A stretch of 63,364 nucleotides of DNA from a virus. The stretch spans positions 1-63,364 of IMG/VR virus record IMGVR_UViG_3300020581_000085; one strand, given 5' to 3'. The notes beneath the pieces were generated by a model. It was not told where the DNA came from. It did no database searches and saw nothing but the letters and a program-made list of their open reading frames with translations. The first letter of the stretch is position 1, and each line of letters begins with the position of its first letter. The position numbers were made by a program, and so were the translations under genes. Below are positions 57,842-63,364 of this stretch, in pieces.

Positions 57842-58111
57842 ATGGATATGGAGTTGATGCAAGCTATATCGCGTGTCCGGCGGTCTACGACGAACCGGGA
57901 TGTTCTGTTTGTTTGCGATGAGTGTGAGAGGTTGCTGTCTCGTAGCTCAGTGGTAGAGCAGGGCGCTGTTAACGCTCAGGTCGCAGGTTCGATGCCTACC
58001 GTGACAGTCAGGGCTAAGTTGAGCCGAGCGGAGATACAGAAGAACTATCGGGTGAGGAAGAAGGCTGAGGCTTCAGAAGCGAGGAAACGGCGTATGACGA
58101 ACCAGAACTAG
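57842..58111 (+). CDS. ORF containing the tRNA gene, 89 residues
   Basis: Opens at ATG 57842 after the operator array. The N-terminus (MDMELMQAISRVRRSTTNRD, VLFVCDECERLL) and C-terminus (KLSRAEIQKNYRVRKKAEAS) look like normal protein, but the middle 24 codons are the tRNA-Asn read as protein (SSVVEQGAVNAQVAGS-like). The tRNA is 72 bases, a multiple of three, and contains no stop in this frame. The ORF may be a gene into which a tRNA was inserted, or chance. Confidence 0.45.
   Translation: MDMELMQAISRVRRSTTNRDVLFVCDECERLLSRSSVVEQGAVNAQVAGSMPTVTVRAKLSRAEIQKNYRVRKKAEASEARKRRMTNQN
57936..58007 (+). tRNA. tRNA-Asn (anticodon GTT)
   Basis: Acceptor TGTCTCG pairs with CGTGACA (one mismatch); D arm GCTC-AGTGGTA-GAGC; anticodon arm GGGCG-CTGTTAA-CGCTC with GTT in the loop; variable AGGTC; T arm GCAGG-TTCGATG-CCTAC with one mismatch; discriminator G. 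No encoded CCA. Two stem mismatches suggest slight decay or divergence, but invariant positions (TAGCTCAG, GGTTCGA) are kept. Confidence 0.85.
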
Positions 58112-58128
58112 AAACAGGACATGGACGA

Positions 58129-58302
58129 ATGAGTGTACGCAGATGGCATAGGCAATCGAAGTGGCCGACGATCAAGGCATCGGCTCAGAAGGGCCAACCA
58201 GGAACACCCATGCGTCGGATCGAGATGCGGGCGTATCCTACCACAAAGGGATTTCGGCTTCGAGGTTTTCATCCAACCAAGGGATGGAGAATGTTCGCAT
58301 GA
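58129..58302 (+). CDS. 57-residue basic protein
   Basis: Very basic (SVRRWHRQSKWPTIKASAQK, PTTKGFRLRGFHPTKGWRMF). Starts after AGGACATGGACGA and is coupled to the next gene by ATGA. Likely nucleic-acid binding; unknown otherwise. Confidence 0.5.
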   Translation: MSVRRWHRQSKWPTIKASAQKGQPGTPMRRIEMRAYPTTKGFRLRGFHPTKGWRMFA

Positions 58303-58481
58303 ATCGCCCCGGCCGTCCTCGTCGTATCGATCCGACGCCGTGGGAAAAGTTAGGATATTCGCGTCGCACATATTATCGACGCAAGAAACTTGGTCTGTTT
58401 CCAAAGATACAGAAGTTCTGGTCTCCGATGAATTGCGAGTCTGCCCCGCAAATCCAGCCCAATGGCACGGTGAAGATATGA
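58299..58481 (+). CDS. 60-residue DNA-binding-like protein
   Basis: ATGA overlap with the previous gene. GRPRRIDPTPWEKLGYSRRT, YYRRKKLGLF is the style of a small HTH protein with an AT-hook-like start (GRPRR). Regulatory role possible. Confidence 0.5.
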   Translation: MNRPGRPRRIDPTPWEKLGYSRRTYYRRKKLGLFPKIQKFWSPMNCESAPQIQPNGTVKI

Positions 58482-58564
58482 ACTGGTATGATTATCTCGG
58501 GTTAGCAGGGTTTGTGGTGGAGAGTTCGGTCATACTCGGGTTTGCATTTCGGAGGATGGGGTGA
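58478..58564 (+). CDS. 28-residue membrane peptide
   Basis: ATGA-coupled at the start and GTGA-coupled at the end. One hydrophobic stretch (YLGLAGFVVESSVILGFAF) followed by RRMG. Confidence 0.4.
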   Translation: MNWYDYLGLAGFVVESSVILGFAFRRMG

Positions 58565-58740
58565 TTGCCCTCGCCTGTATCCTTGCGTTCTTTCTGGGGA
58601 TGGCATTCCGTCAATGGCTCACGTGGCTAGATTATCCTCATATAACGCCGTGGGGAGAATCTACCCAGATGTGGTCACAGACCGATTGGGATTGGTACCG
58701 GGAAACAGGAGGCCGGCATGTACGGCGGGATGATCCATAG
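58561..58740 (+). CDS. 59-residue membrane-anchored protein (GTG start)
   Basis: GTG 58561 in the GTGA overlap. N-terminal hydrophobic anchor (ALACILAFFLGMAFRQWLTW) followed by a Trp-rich polar tail (TQMWSQTDWDWYRETG). Unknown role. Confidence 0.5.
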   Translation: MIALACILAFFLGMAFRQWLTWLDYPHITPWGESTQMWSQTDWDWYRETGGRHVRRDDP

Positions 58741-58981
58741 GAGATTTCTGACGATAGCCTCGCTGTTGTCGGTCGCGTTTCTCGTCATGTGTTACTTTCT
58801 CTCCCAAGCATTGGCGGCTGACATGAAGATACCGCCGAAGGAAAATCCTGCCGTCAGGGCATGGATATGCGGATACTCGGCCGGGTTCGAGGACGGTATC
58901 CGAAAGCTGGACGATCCCCGTCAACCGGAGTCACCGCAATGCGAGAAGTACAAGGCCCAGGCAAAGTCGGGCGCACGGTAG
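58718..58981 (+). CDS. Exported protein with signal peptide, 87 residues
   Basis: HRRFLTIASLLSVAFLVMCY then SQALAADM is a signal peptide with an ALA cleavage site; the internal ATG five codons in is an alternative start. The mature part (VRAWICGYSAGFEDGIRKLD, SPQCEKYKAQ) has a Cys pair. Periplasmic location likely; function unknown. Confidence 0.6.
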   Translation: MYGGMIHRRFLTIASLLSVAFLVMCYFLSQALAADMKIPPKENPAVRAWICGYSAGFEDGIRKLDDPRQPESPQCEKYKAQAKSGAR

Positions 58982-59064
58982 GGTTCGCCGACGTCATCAT
59001 TATCAACTCCGCACTGATCGTCTGCATCGCGATTGTTGTCCTGAAATGCCTTGGCGTCGTCTGA
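58939..59064 (+). CDS. 41-residue membrane peptide
   Basis: Begins inside the previous gene and ends inside the next. Hydrophobic span (FADVIIINSALIVCIAIVVL). Supported by the strong transmembrane pattern and by its fit between neighbours. Confidence 0.4.
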   Translation: MREVQGPGKVGRTVGFADVIIINSALIVCIAIVVLKCLGVV

Positions 59065-59474
59065 TAGGGAAGTGGATCGATAAATTGTCCCTGCCATCCA
59101 AAGCATATAGCGGAATGCCGGAGTGCCCGTTCGCCAGGATGGCGGACATCAGGTTTCATATAGCCAGAACCGAACTTCTTCTGACCTCGCTTCGTCTGTC
59201 CAGGGACCTCAAGCCAAAGCAGGTTATCGTTCTAAACTTCGATCCAGATAAATTCTCCCTTGGCCGTGTTGAGGATGACGTCGACCGCCTTAACCTGCTT
59301 CTCAGATCGAAGGACAGGATCATCCTGTTCACCCATCCCGATAGTGACGAACCTTCCCATCCGGAACTTGGGATAGTGTTCATCCAGCACAGGTCGGACA
59401 TGATATCCTCGGTAAATATCCTTCGCCGGACCTCGTATTACGATAGCAAGTCTTTGCCGGAGTGGTACGAATGA
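59046..59474 (+). CDS. Hypothetical protein, 142 residues
   Basis: Compact protein with CPFARMADIRFHIARTELLL, PKQVIVLNFDPDKFSLGRVE and GIVFIQHRSDMISSV. A Rossmann-like alternation of strands and helices is visible but no catalytic motif. Coupled to the next gene by ATGA. Confidence 0.6.
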   Translation: MPWRRLIGKWIDKLSLPSKAYSGMPECPFARMADIRFHIARTELLLTSLRLSRDLKPKQVIVLNFDPDKFSLGRVEDDVDRLNLLLRSKDRIILFTHPDSDEPSHPELGIVFIQHRSDMISSVNILRRTSYYDSKSLPEWYE

Positions 59475-59731
59475 CCGAAGTCGTATCGATCGTCAGGAAG
59501 AAAACGGTAGACGAGGAGATCAAGTCTCGCGTCATCGAGATGCTGAAGACCACTTTGGCGGAGGCGGAAGCTGGAGATATCGGAGCGATTTTTATGATCG
59601 TGGAACGCCCCGACGAAATGTGGACCGAGCGTTGGGACGGTACGGCCAAGCTATCCGAGATGATCGGTCGTATAGAGATCATCAAGCACAAGATTATCCA
59701 TCAATATTTCGAATCCGAGGGGGAGTTATGA
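59471..59731 (+). CDS. Hypothetical protein, 86 residues
   Basis: Helical protein (EEIKSRVIEMLKTTLAEAEA, WDGTAKLSEMIGRIEIIKHK). To my knowledge similar proteins occur in alphaproteobacterial phages without assigned function. ATGA-coupled at both ends. Confidence 0.6.
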   Translation: MTEVVSIVRKKTVDEEIKSRVIEMLKTTLAEAEAGDIGAIFMIVERPDEMWTERWDGTAKLSEMIGRIEIIKHKIIHQYFESEGEL

Positions 59732-60036
59732 CCGAACTCTCACGTCGCTCCCTGATCACCGGCCTAGTATCGCTTGTCGCCGCTCCTGCGATTGTCCGTG
59801 CCACGTCGCTAATGCCGGTGAAGACGATTGATCCTGAGTTGGTATATTTCGAGTGGGCTGGGAACTCGATTCGTGCTGAGGCTCACATTGTTGAATTGCT
59901 CAAGCGGCGTATTGCGAATGCCGAGCGAGTGATGATCGAGAATATTAATACCTGTATATTTGGCGGTCGTGTCTACGGAATATCTGGATCGTCAAATTAT
60001 ATATACTATAGCGATCCTCTTGGTTCGGTATCATGA
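59728..60036 (+). CDS. Protein with twin-arginine (Tat)-type signal, 102 residues
   Basis: TELSRRSLITGLVSLVAAPA then IVRA carries an SRRSLI twin-arginine motif, a moderately hydrophobic core and an AxA-like site. The mature part is about 80 residues with a helix (AHIVELLKRRIANAERVMIE). Tat export moves folded proteins, so this would reach the periplasm folded. Its role is unknown. Confidence 0.65.
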   Translation: MTELSRRSLITGLVSLVAAPAIVRATSLMPVKTIDPELVYFEWAGNSIRAEAHIVELLKRRIANAERVMIENINTCIFGGRVYGISGSSNYIYYSDPLGSVS

Positions 60037-60248
60037 CCGAACCTCCATATGGATACCGTGAATTCAACGGAGGGATGGTTCCTAACGAACTGGAGCAAAG
60101 CACGCTGTTCTGGATCAAGTCAGTCAGGAATAAGTTTCCATCCGACAAAGCATTGGCCGATGCTCTTAACCAGATGACGATGTTGCGTAGGGGGGAGAAT
60201 TGGACAGCGGAGAGTATCGCCGAGGTCACCAGGATAAATCGTCCATGA
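60033..60248 (+). CDS. Recombinase-C-terminus-like small protein, 71 residues
   Basis: PPYGYREFNGGMVPNELEQS, SVRNKFPSDKALADALNQM and RGENWTAESIAEVTR resemble the C-terminal HTH region of large serine recombinases (PYGYR...EQ...I...LN...G..W...I). No catalytic domain is present, so it is a free-standing DNA-binding module. ATGA-coupled. Confidence 0.55.
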   Translation: MTEPPYGYREFNGGMVPNELEQSTLFWIKSVRNKFPSDKALADALNQMTMLRRGENWTAESIAEVTRINRP

Positions 60249-60442
60249 CATTCCCTTCCAGTCCATACAAGTTCAATTCATTCGAGGACGCCCTTGATGA
60301 TTTGATCGAGGACTGGGCCGGAGAGGAAAGCGAGCAGGAAATCGTCAACGCGATGCAGGCCAAGATCGAGGAAATGCAGATGGTGCCTGAAACCAAGGTA
60401 TCGGAGGAAAAGCCAAATGCCGAAGAAGAAGATCAAGGGTAG
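60245..60442 (+). CDS. Acidic protein, 65 residues
   Basis: Starts with FPSSPYKFNSFEDALDDLIE and ends in a Glu-rich tail. Highly acidic small proteins of this kind can mimic DNA, but no specific match is seen. Overlaps the next basic gene by 26 bases. Confidence 0.55.
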   Translation: MTFPSSPYKFNSFEDALDDLIEDWAGEESEQEIVNAMQAKIEEMQMVPETKVSEEKPNAEEEDQG

Positions 60443-60545
60443 TGTCACCACAGCGACGAAGAGACTTGCGTCCTACGGTGAGCAGCCGCGCTCTCCATAC
60501 GCTCCCAGCAAGATCCGCGCGCCACTCAAGGGGAAGAAGAAGTAA
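60417..60545 (+). CDS. 42-residue very basic protein
   Basis: PKKKIKGSVTTATKRLASYG and APLKGKKK: lysine-rich at both ends, probably nucleic-acid binding or virion-associated. TAATG overlap with the next gene. Confidence 0.5.
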   Translation: MPKKKIKGSVTTATKRLASYGEQPRSPYAPSKIRAPLKGKKK

Positions 60546-60751
60546 TGCCGCTTACTCCTGATGAATTTGAATCTGCGGTCAACGGAACTTGCAAGCACTG
60601 CGCTTCAGGTAATGAGCCAAGGTGGCGGCCGGAGACCTCGGAATACTGCCACGACTTCGTTGTGGATCGCGGGACTTCAAAAGTTCAATCACACTCATTC
60701 TGTCTCGCCACCGGCTTGAGGAAATTCTACCAGAAGCAGAACAATGAGTAG
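60545..60751 (+). CDS. Cys/His-rich protein, 68 residues
   Basis: GTCKHCASGNEPRW, EYCHDFVVDR and HSFCLATGLR place four Cys and two His in a zinc-finger-like arrangement. ATGA-type overlap with the 57-residue gene. Function unknown. Confidence 0.6.
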   Translation: MPLTPDEFESAVNGTCKHCASGNEPRWRPETSEYCHDFVVDRGTSKVQSHSFCLATGLRKFYQKQNNE

Positions 60752-60917
60752 CTTCTTCGGAGAATCCCTTATTGTCACTAAGCTACCAGATGGTGGCTAC
60801 GTCGTGTCAGACGTTCCTCAGTACAATGGTATAACCACTTTCCTATACGCCGCCTCGTCTATCACCGAAGTGCTGAATTACGTCCGACAGAAAATGGAAG
60901 AAAAAAATAATGGGTGA
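60744..60917 (+). CDS. 57-residue hypothetical protein
   Basis: Overlaps both neighbours by eight bases. Beta-rich (SLIVTKLPDGGYVVSDVPQY) then a helix (SSITEVLNYVRQKMEEK). Good protein-like composition. Unknown role. Confidence 0.55.
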   Translation: MSSFFGESLIVTKLPDGGYVVSDVPQYNGITTFLYAASSITEVLNYVRQKMEEKNNG

Positions 60918-62307
60918 TCGAAAGGCCGCGATACTCCAGTTCAATTCGGCGATCTCTCCATCTCAGGCTGCTAGAGAAGGCAGGGCTGACTGGCAACTTC
61001 CCTATCAGTTCTATTCCTCAGCCTGCATGAACGATGACACGATGTCATTAGCCTGGCATGAGTTGGGTAACACCCTTTGCGACATGAGCCTCACGCCGGC
61101 CGCGCTCGCCGCCCATCGCATAGCCGTTGAATGTCCGGATGGAGAATTACCGGGAGATATCCGCGCGAAGGATCGCGGCAAGTCCATGGTGCAGATCGCG
61201 TATCGCCTCAACACGATGGGAAGGCTCGAAGAAGCCGACGAGGCTATTGAGAAGGCATTGAACATGGATGGTACCGCGCAAGCATGGCTTGTCCGGTCGC
61301 TGATATCATCCGCTAAATGCAATCATGCCGATGCCGTGGTAGCCGGACGCCGCGCTCTTGACCTTGAACCAGATAATGCCACGATCGAAACCGCTCTCGG
61401 TCTCACCCTCATGTTCAAGGGGGATCTATCGAAAGGTCTAAAGCATTTCGATGCTAGGTTCCGGTATAAACTTAAGCATTTCCTGACATTCCCTTATCCT
61501 CAATGGCACGGTGAACAAGGTAAGACCGTTTTTCTGGTCGCCGACCAGGGTCTAGGCGATACGATATCATTCGCCAGATTTCTCCCCGAGTCTGCCAAGC
61601 GATGCAAGTTCATGTATGTCGGAGCTCAGAAAGAGCTTGTCAGGCTGTTCAAGGCTTCGTTCCAGCACATACCCAATATCGAGATCATCCCGCCGATGGC
61701 AACCGGATGGCCGCCGTGCGAATCGTGGACTACGTTCGTTAGCCTGCCTACCGCGCTAGGTCTCAACGATCATGAGATCAAGGAAACACGCGGTATTGCT
61801 ATTCCACAGTTCACAGTGCCGATGTCTTGGAAGTCCCCGGATCGCAAGTATCATATCGGTGTCGCTTGGTCTGGTTCTCCTATTGGAGATATCAACCACC
61901 ATAAATCCTTTCCGGTTGAGAACCTGCTGCGGCTGTATGAAATCCCAGGTGTTCAACTGTACTCATTGCAGATCGACGCCAAATCTGCGGACCTTCACGC
62001 CGCCGGGTGCGCCGCGCTCATCCGAGACCTAAGTCCTTTCGTAAATGACGTGGCGGACACCACGGCAATCATTAGGAATCTCGACCTGATAGTCACCGTC
62101 GAGAGCGCGTTGGGGCATGTCGCCGGGGCATGCGGTAAGCGAACGATCATTCCGTATAGCGCAAATGGCCACGACTACCGTTTGGGTCGTGATGGCGAGA
62201 ACATTATCTGGTACCCGCGGCACAGCATCGTGAAACAAAAAAGGTATGAACCTTGGTCGCTCACGTTTGACAGAGTAGTAGAGGCGGTGAGGGGGGAGTT
62301 GAGGTGA
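60910..62307 (+). CDS. TPR-repeat glycosyltransferase-like protein
   Basis: 465 residues. The N-terminal ~200 are TPR helices (MGRLEEADEAIEKALNMDGT, VAGRRALDLEPDNATIETAL). The C-terminal ~250 have FLVADQGLGDTISFARFLPE, HIGVAWSGSPIGDINHHKSF and IVTVESALGHVAGACGKRT, the GT-B fold features of bacterial TPR-fused glycosyltransferases (GT9/GT41-like). Such enzymes glycosylate proteins or cell-surface glycans. It lies about 0.75 kb before the GT-A-like gene and the sugar-synthesis trio, so all may make and attach one unusual sugar. Confidence 0.8.
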   Translation: MGDRKAAILQFNSAISPSQAAREGRADWQLPYQFYSSACMNDDTMSLAWHELGNTLCDMSLTPAALAAHRIAVECPDGELPGDIRAKDRGKSMVQIAYRLNTMGRLEEADEAIEKALNMDGTAQAWLVRSLISSAKCNHADAVVAGRRALDLEPDNATIETALGLTLMFKGDLSKGLKHFDARFRYKLKHFLTFPYPQWHGEQGKTVFLVADQGLGDTISFARFLPESAKRCKFMYVGAQKELVRLFKASFQHIPNIEIIPPMATGWPPCESWTTFVSLPTALGLNDHEIKETRGIAIPQFTVPMSWKSPDRKYHIGVAWSGSPIGDINHHKSFPVENLLRLYEIPGVQLYSLQIDAKSADLHAAGCAALIRDLSPFVNDVADTTAIIRNLDLIVTVESALGHVAGACGKRTIIPYSANGHDYRLGRDGENIIWYPRHSIVKQKRYEPWSLTFDRVVEAVRGELR

Positions 62308-62528
62308 GTTTTAGAACTACCGTAGATTTTCAAGGTCGTGGATTAACAATCCAATGGCCAATGTCGGAGTCTATTATAGATATCTACGTCAGAACATTTA
62401 CCTGTAAGAGGTGGCCTGACCGATTATCTGACTGCAAGATTAACGGAAAGTTAGTTAGTCCAATCATTTACGCTATTTCCAAAGACAATCCTCCTAGCGC
62501 GAAGAATATTTCTAGGAAGAAGAAATGA
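62304..62528 (+). CDS. Hypothetical protein, 74 residues
   Basis: Small beta protein (FRTTVDFQGRGLTIQWPMSE, IDIYVRTFTCKRWPDRLSD) with a basic tail. ATGA overlap with the glycosyltransferase. Function unknown. Confidence 0.6.
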   Translation: MSFRTTVDFQGRGLTIQWPMSESIIDIYVRTFTCKRWPDRLSDCKINGKLVSPIIYAISKDNPPSAKNISRKKK

Positions 62529-62854
62529 GTGCCCAAGACCTCCGACCGACCAAAGCAGATTTACAATTCTTCTCGGATCACCCAGACCGCAAGGCGCGTA
62601 TCCGCATAGTTGAGGATCGTGAGAACATTGGGGAGTTTTGGTCACTCGGGGCGCATGACGCATCTAGGCGACGTATGCTGTTATGGAGGGTACCAGACAG
62701 TCATCCTCTGAAGCGGGCGTACCCCTTCCTTAAAATACCTTTCCTGGCGTTTGCCGACGAATCGATTGAGGATACGGACAAGGTTCTTCTGCCGTTGATT
62801 GACCAAATCATGAATGACGCCAGATCCAAGCCGAGTATGAAAAATGGAAGATGA
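62525..62854 (+). CDS. Hypothetical protein, 109 residues
   Basis: DRKARIRIVEDRENIGEFWS, MLLWRVPDSHPLKRAYPFLK and a C-terminal helix (DKVLLPLIDQIMNDARSK). Compact alpha/beta protein, no family recognised. ATGA coupled to the gene before, and its end overlaps the KTSC gene. Confidence 0.6.
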   Translation: MSAQDLRPTKADLQFFSDHPDRKARIRIVEDRENIGEFWSLGAHDASRRRMLLWRVPDSHPLKRAYPFLKIPFLAFADESIEDTDKVLLPLIDQIMNDARSKPSMKNGR

Positions 62855-63068
62855 TATTACGTGGACGGAGGTACTTTCCTCTCGTGTCACCAAGGTTGGC
62901 TATTCTCCATCTTCTCAGCATTTGTATGTGGTTTGGGCACGAGGGGGTAAGACCAGCATGTATTCTGACGTACCTGCAGATATTGCCGATCAGTTTGCTA
63001 AGAGTTGGTCGGTCGGTAGCAGGGTCAACACGATGCTCAATGGCTATCCAATGGAATATGTCGCATGA
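62844..63068 (+). CDS. KTSC-domain protein
   Basis: 74 residues. SRVTKVGYSPSSQHLYVVWA, then YSDVPADIADQFAKSWSVGS, is the KTSC pattern (L-x-V-x-F, Y-x-V-P, then a helix with a xSxG motif). KTSC domains occur in phages and lysyl-tRNA synthetase fusions; their function is unknown. Here it directly precedes the GT-A-like gene. Confidence 0.7.
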   Translation: MEDDITWTEVLSSRVTKVGYSPSSQHLYVVWARGGKTSMYSDVPADIADQFAKSWSVGSRVNTMLNGYPMEYVA

Positions 63069-63364
63069 CGCCACGCATTCTGATCGCTGGGACGAGTCAT
63101 GTTCATGACGAGTACACTAGAGAACTCTGCAAGCTATGGTATCGCGTTGTAAAGACGCTTAACCCTGAGGATGACTTCATTCTGATCGATTGCGGCAGCC
63201 CGTTTGATCCTCGTCAATTTCTGCCTGAGAAAACCGAAGTGTTCCGGTTCGAGGAGAACATCGGTGCCATCAACCGTGGTGGTAAGGATGGAGCAGGACG
63301 TGGTGTGTGTATGGCGGTGGAGTGGGCTATTAAAGGTGGATACGATTACGTATCCATCACCGAG
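63065..63364 (+). CDS. Putative GT-A-like glycosyltransferase, N-terminal part (continues at 140-538)
   Basis: Begins at ATG 63065 (ATGA overlap with the KTSC gene). The first 100 residues, TPRILIAGTSHVHDEYTREL then DDFILIDCGSPF, show the alternating strands of a nucleotide-sugar-binding half. Exactly 300 bases are present, and the frame continues without a break into 140-538 when the ends are joined, giving 232 residues. See the entry at 14-538 for the rest. Confidence 0.7.
   Translation, partial: MTPRILIAGTSHVHDEYTRELCKLWYRVVKTLNPEDDFILIDCGSPFDPRQFLPEKTEVFRFEENIGAINRGGKDGAGRGVCMAVEWAIKGGYDYVSITE
63226..63364. repeat. Window-end overlap, right copy
   Basis: Second copy of bases 1-139, differing at 63236 (G, keeps the gene open) and 63353 (T, Ser instead of Ala). 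This copy is likely the biologically correct one because it preserves the reading frame. Confidence 0.9.

Noticed and set aside
60033-60248. Serine recombinase
   Set aside because: Only a C-terminal HTH-like stretch of 71 residues is present; the catalytic resolvase domain is absent.
1-63364. CRISPR array, insertion sequence or transposase
   Set aside because: No regularly spaced repeats of 23-40 bases with unique spacers, no transposase motif and no terminal inverted repeats were seen anywhere in the window.
1-63364. Phage single-subunit RNA polymerase or DNA polymerase gene as in T7-like phages
   Set aside because: No protein of suitable size or motif is present; replication genes are only DnaB helicase, a loader-like protein and recombination functions, so host polymerases must be used.

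Overview
The window is almost certainly one complete circular(ly permuted) genome of a tailed dsDNA phage of podovirus type, about 63.2 kb. Its first 139 bases repeat its last 139 bases with two mismatches. Joining the ends restores one uninterrupted 232-codon gene across the junction. The host is probably an alphaproteobacterium, perhaps Rhizobiales-like. This is inferred from a GcrA-family regulator and from the general style of the small genes; no host flank is present.

Layout. (1) From a promoter/operator-like array near 57.8 kb, plus-strand genes run through the junction to 7.7 kb. They hold a tRNA-Asn, many tiny genes, a TPR glycosyltransferase, a KTSC-domain protein, a GT-A-like glycosyltransferase, a sugar acetyltransferase, a DegT-type aminotransferase, an NDP-sugar epimerase, terminase large subunit and portal. 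(2) 7.74-8.65 kb is a minus-strand island: an HTH protein, a coiled-coil protein and two membrane proteins. (3) 8.86-31.5 kb is the plus-strand virion operon: scaffold, coat, a GxGY-repeat protein, two paralogous tail adaptors, a tail hub/nozzle-like protein, a GNAT-like protein, three large ejection/internal proteins, a holin-like membrane protein, then five successive fibre/propeller-like proteins that all carry N-terminal export signals.

(4) 31.6-40.4 kb is a minus-strand early operon. Read 5' to 3' it has an HNH protein, a Rad52-like annealing protein, a DUF1367-like protein, GcrA, an HNH homing-type endonuclease, a tyrosine recombinase, then membrane peptides and an orphan PD-(D/E)XK nuclease. 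(5) A compact divergent switch at 40.44-40.53 kb separates it from a plus-strand operon (40.5-50.7 kb). That operon has a Cro-like HTH, RusA-type resolvase, DnaB helicase, helicase-loader-like protein, N6-adenine methyltransferase, ASCH, Lar-like and DUF551-like proteins and many small proteins. (6) 50.7-55.9 kb is minus-strand: a small-gene operon, an intrinsic terminator, then a lysis block (endolysin, holin-like proteins) that also encodes an outer-membrane-protein-like product. (7) 55.9-56.6 kb is a structured region without a convincing gene.

The phage looks potentially temperate (integrase plus Cro-like switch), but I recognise no CI-type repressor. It replicates with its own DnaB/loader, recombines with an annealing protein and RusA, packages with a large terminase, and appears equipped to alter host surface sugars, DNA methylation state and envelope. 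Gene density is extreme: most genes overlap by ATGA or TAATG, including coupled ORFs of only 12-57 codons.
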